Positions 62,170-64,000 of a stretch of DNA of 64,000 bases are shown here, piece after piece. Within the stretch, counting starts at the first letter, position 1. Every line of letters begins with the position of its first letter. A program made the translations under genes and the position numbers. A model generated the notes under the pieces. It made no database searches and had not been told where the DNA came from. It saw nothing but the letters and a program-made list of their open reading frames with translations. This DNA comes from Pseudomonas sp. MWU16-30317 (GTDB taxonomy: Bacteria > Pseudomonadota > Gammaproteobacteria > Pseudomonadales > Pseudomonadaceae), in assembly GCF_020515695.1 (NCBI RefSeq), contig NZ_JAIWJA010000007.1:248001-312000 (forward strand), read 5' to 3'.

Positions 62170-62427
62170 ATGGAATCCTTCTGGCTTTGCGACGACTGCC
62201 TGTTTGCTGCGGCTTACGAGGACTACAGCACGTTATCGCTCTATTACACGACGGATGAAATTGAGAAACGCATCGCCGGCATCCATCGAGGACTGGTTCG
62301 GTTAATGCCCATCAGTGCCGACTTCGATCCCGAAACTGGCTGGGGAATAAAAGCCTTTTCCCCATTGCCCTGCGACGGTTGTGGTTCACACCTACACGGT
62401 CAACGCCACCGATTCACGCGGCTGTAA
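62170..62427 (+). CDS. Small CxxC-containing element protein
   Basis: 85 residues. Two cysteine pairs, CDDC near the N-terminus and CDGC near the C-terminus, could bind one zinc ion. No family recognised. AGGAG lies nine bases before the ATG. It sits between the DUF3577 and radC-like genes, separated from the first by a terminator. Confidence 0.65.
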   Translation: MESFWLCDDCLFAAAYEDYSTLSLYYTTDEIEKRIAGIHRGLVRLMPISADFDPETGWGIKAFSPLPCDGCGSHLHGQRHRFTRL

Positions 62428-62527
62428 ACAGCGCGCCATCTGCTAACGCCCGCGACTCCACACCCACCTCGGGGACACCACTCCCCTCGGGCGTGTACCC
62501 CTGATTGTTCCCTTCGGAGGTACCACC

Positions 62528-63022
62528 ATGAGCACCCCACTCTCTCTGATTGAGACCTCGGATTTCGAGGCAAATCGTATCGTCCTAGAAAACCAGCTGA
62601 TCGACGAAGCGCTGCATATTCTGGATCGTCGGCTGTTCGCCCGCGGCCCTATCCTGACGTCGCCTGACACCGTGACCTCATACCTAAAACTGCGCCTTGC
62701 GCAACAAGAGCACGAAGTCTTCGGCGTGATTTTTCTCGATGCCAAGCACCGCGTGCTGGCGTTCGAAGTCCTCTTTCACGGCAGCATTGATTGCGCCAGC
62801 GTTTACCCCCGCCAAGTCGTCAAGCGCTGCCTCGCGCATAACGCTGCGGCCGCCATTTTTGTTCACAACCACCCCTCAGGGTGTACGGAACCCAGCCAGG
62901 TCGATCGCGTATTGACCGCACGGCTGAAGGAGGCCTTGGCGTTGATCGAAGTGTGCGTACTGGATCACTTCATCGTGGGTGAAGGTCGTCCGCTCTCCCT
63001 TGCCGAATACGGCTGGCTTTAA
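62528..63022 (+). CDS. RadC-family JAB-domain protein
   Basis: 164 residues, the size of the RadC/YeeS-like proteins carried by mobile elements. The JAMM metal site is complete: Glu in LAFEVLFHG, then HNHPSGCTEPSQVD, and LDHFIVGEG with the final fold. A metalloprotease-like or DNA-repair role has been proposed for the family but is not established. GGAGG lies upstream of the ATG. Confidence 0.88.
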   Translation: MSTPLSLIETSDFEANRIVLENQLIDEALHILDRRLFARGPILTSPDTVTSYLKLRLAQQEHEVFGVIFLDAKHRVLAFEVLFHGSIDCASVYPRQVVKRCLAHNAAAAIFVHNHPSGCTEPSQVDRVLTARLKEALALIEVCVLDHFIVGEGRPLSLAEYGWL

Positions 63023-63029
63023 CCCTCAC

Positions 63030-63050
63030 AGGCGCCTACGGGCGCCTTGT
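63030..63050 (+). terminator. Terminator after the radC-like gene
   Basis: AGGCGCC, TACG, GGCGCCT followed by TGTTCATTTCC: a 7-bp GC stem with a UNCG-type loop. Confidence 0.6.
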
Positions 63051-63074
63051 TCATTTCCATTCTGGAGCATGCCC

Positions 63075-63821
63075 ATGAACCCCACACACCAAGCCCCAGC
63101 CCTACTGACGGCCTCAAACCCATTTGCTCGCGGTTACGACCATCTGCATATCGAACGGCTGCTACTTATCACCTACGAAAACGACTGCCCTCCCTGCTTT
63201 CGACCCCTGCACGACTCACAAGCCCATCTGCCCGACCATGCGCTGCAACTGTTCCCCTGCCTGTTCAATGACGATTTCGCCTTGATCAGCGAAGGCCAAT
63301 CCATTCAGAATGAATTGGATGATTGCTGCCCGTCCAACGGGCTGGTGCATCAGGTGATCTATGCCGTAATGGGCGAAGTGTTCAACGAGCAGTGCCACGT
63401 CGGCGACTTTGACTCCTTGGAAGAAGCCAAGTCCGTGGTCCATCGCTTGAGTTTCGAGACTGGACACTACAGCCGAGCCTGGGAGGTCAGCACCGCACAC
63501 CTCACTGAAGAAGCATTGCGCTACTTGGGGCGCCGGGCTGGCAATTTCGACTCCAGACCAACCGGTCTGCTATTCGAACCCTTTGCCCTGACGGACTGCA
63601 ATGGCGTCGGGTGTAAGCTGATCGGTACGCCCTGGGCCGACGATAACCTGATGACAATAGAGGGCTGTTCTTACTCATCGCTGAGGCAAGAGCAACTCGA
63701 TGCCGGTACGCCAGCAGCCTTGATCAACGTACTGTATCTGGCCGCATTGGCGGATGTGCGACTGTTGATCTTCGACCCCGACGCTGCCGTCTTGGATGGG
63801 CTCGCCATTTTCGATGAATAG
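63075..63821 (+). CDS. Hypothetical protein, element-associated
   Basis: 248 residues, soluble, mildly acidic, no motif recognised with certainty; possibly the DUF5983 family reported in such elements. Notable parts are HIERLLLITYENDCPPC, VIYAVMGEVFNEQCHVGDFD and the C-terminal LINVLYLAALADVRLLIFDPDA. The start is the ATG with GGAG eight bases upstream; the frame open to 62979 lies inside radC. It precedes the structured leader of the next gene. Confidence 0.6.
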   Translation: MNPTHQAPALLTASNPFARGYDHLHIERLLLITYENDCPPCFRPLHDSQAHLPDHALQLFPCLFNDDFALISEGQSIQNELDDCCPSNGLVHQVIYAVMGEVFNEQCHVGDFDSLEEAKSVVHRLSFETGHYSRAWEVSTAHLTEEALRYLGRRAGNFDSRPTGLLFEPFALTDCNGVGCKLIGTPWADDNLMTIEGCSYSSLRQEQLDAGTPAALINVLYLAALADVRLLIFDPDAAVLDGLAIFDE

Positions 63822-63883
63822 CAACGTGTTCAGCGTTAACACGACCCACCTTGAATCAACTTTCTCACTGAATCGCTCCTTCA

Positions 63884-63919
63884 CCTCATGTCAGGTTCTG
63901 CACTGAATCTGACATGAGG
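63884..63919 (+). promoter_or_regulatory. Hairpin covering the Shine-Dalgarno of the last gene
   Basis: CCTCATGTCAG and CTGACATGAGG are exact complements around a 14-base loop. GAGG at 63916-63919, eight bases before the next ATG, forms the end of the 3' arm and would be hidden when folded. TTTCTTCC follows, so an intrinsic terminator for the upstream gene is also possible. Confidence 0.6.
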
Positions 63920-63927
63920 TTTCTTCC

Positions 63928-64000
63928 ATGGAGCGTTTCTTCACGCCTGTCTGCCTGCTGGGTTTGTTGAGCGCCTGCACCGCGCAAATCCCCAACCCTT
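63928..64000 (+). CDS. Lipoprotein, N-terminal part (possibly PilL-like)
   Basis: Only 24 residues are in the window: MERFFTPVCLLGLLSACTAQ and a little more. The hydrophobic stretch ending in LLSAC is a lipobox, so the product is an exported lipoprotein. In related elements the conjugative type IV pilus protein PilL follows the radC region, which fits, but too little is visible to name it. Confidence 0.5.
   Translation, partial: MERFFTPVCLLGLLSACTAQIPNP

Overview
The window reads as a Pseudomonas chromosome (fluorescens/putida-type) with a large integrated island filling its right half. The assignment rests on high GC, TGTGGGAGC...GCTCCCACA REP repeats, a GalA/GalT gallate locus, hmgA-fahA, an OprD-family porin, and the 3' end of a Pseudomonas tRNA-Asp at the island junction. 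All product names come from reading translated sequence and motifs; no database search was run.

Core chromosome, 1-33.6 kb. (1) Gallate locus: end of a GalR-like LysR regulator, gallate dioxygenase galA and transporter galT, with a DUF1932 dehydrogenase overlapping a DctA-like symporter upstream on the same strand. (2) An MpaB/DUF2236 protein, a Bcr/CflA efflux pump, an AEC carrier, a cytochrome b561 and a GAF-degenerate GGDEF-EAL phosphodiesterase. (3) A compact type II secretion operon read leftward, gspE-F-G-H-I-J-K-L-M-C-D, nearly all genes overlapping by 1-17 bases. Two pseudopilin genes (gspI, gspK) have a REP hairpin inserted in frame ahead of the prepilin cleavage site. A divergent exported GH3 glycosidase beside it is a candidate substrate. 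(4) hmgA-fahA for homogentisate breakdown, with a divergent TetR and no maiA; then an oxaloacetate decarboxylase-like enzyme, an MFS transporter and an ArsB-like permease. (5) A repeat-rich gap with two ~225-base hairpins of one family in opposite orientations, and a 7-base tandem array.

Island, from about 33.68 kb past the right edge. It opens with 17 bases matching the 3' end of tRNA-Asp (minus strand), followed by the C-terminal stub of a P4-type integrase. Cargo at 34.6-49.0 kb looks like an opine or N-substituted amino acid uptake and oxidation system: HBM chemoreceptor, octopine/nopaline-type dehydrogenase, Dpp-type ABC transporter, three-part opine-oxidase/HcnABC-like flavoenzyme, OprD-type porin and LysR regulator. 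The transporter-oxidase operon and the porin gene share a matching upstream element containing a sigma-54 -24/-12 promoter. An IS256-family transposase with a one-base frameshift follows.

From 50.9 kb onward lies the maintenance and replication module of a PFGI-1/SPI-7-like integrative conjugative element: AlpA, ParA, ParB, DUF2857, STY4528-type replication protein, PFL_4669 family, DUF3158, SSB, topoisomerase III, DUF3577, a RadC-like protein, and the start of a lipoprotein gene cut by the window end. This module is rich in inverted repeats: a 19-bp palindrome before alpA, clustered GTTCGGANTCCGAAC sites inside the STY4528 gene, hairpins covering the Shine-Dalgarno sequences of topB and the last gene, and a 0.9-kb structured non-coding stretch after topB.
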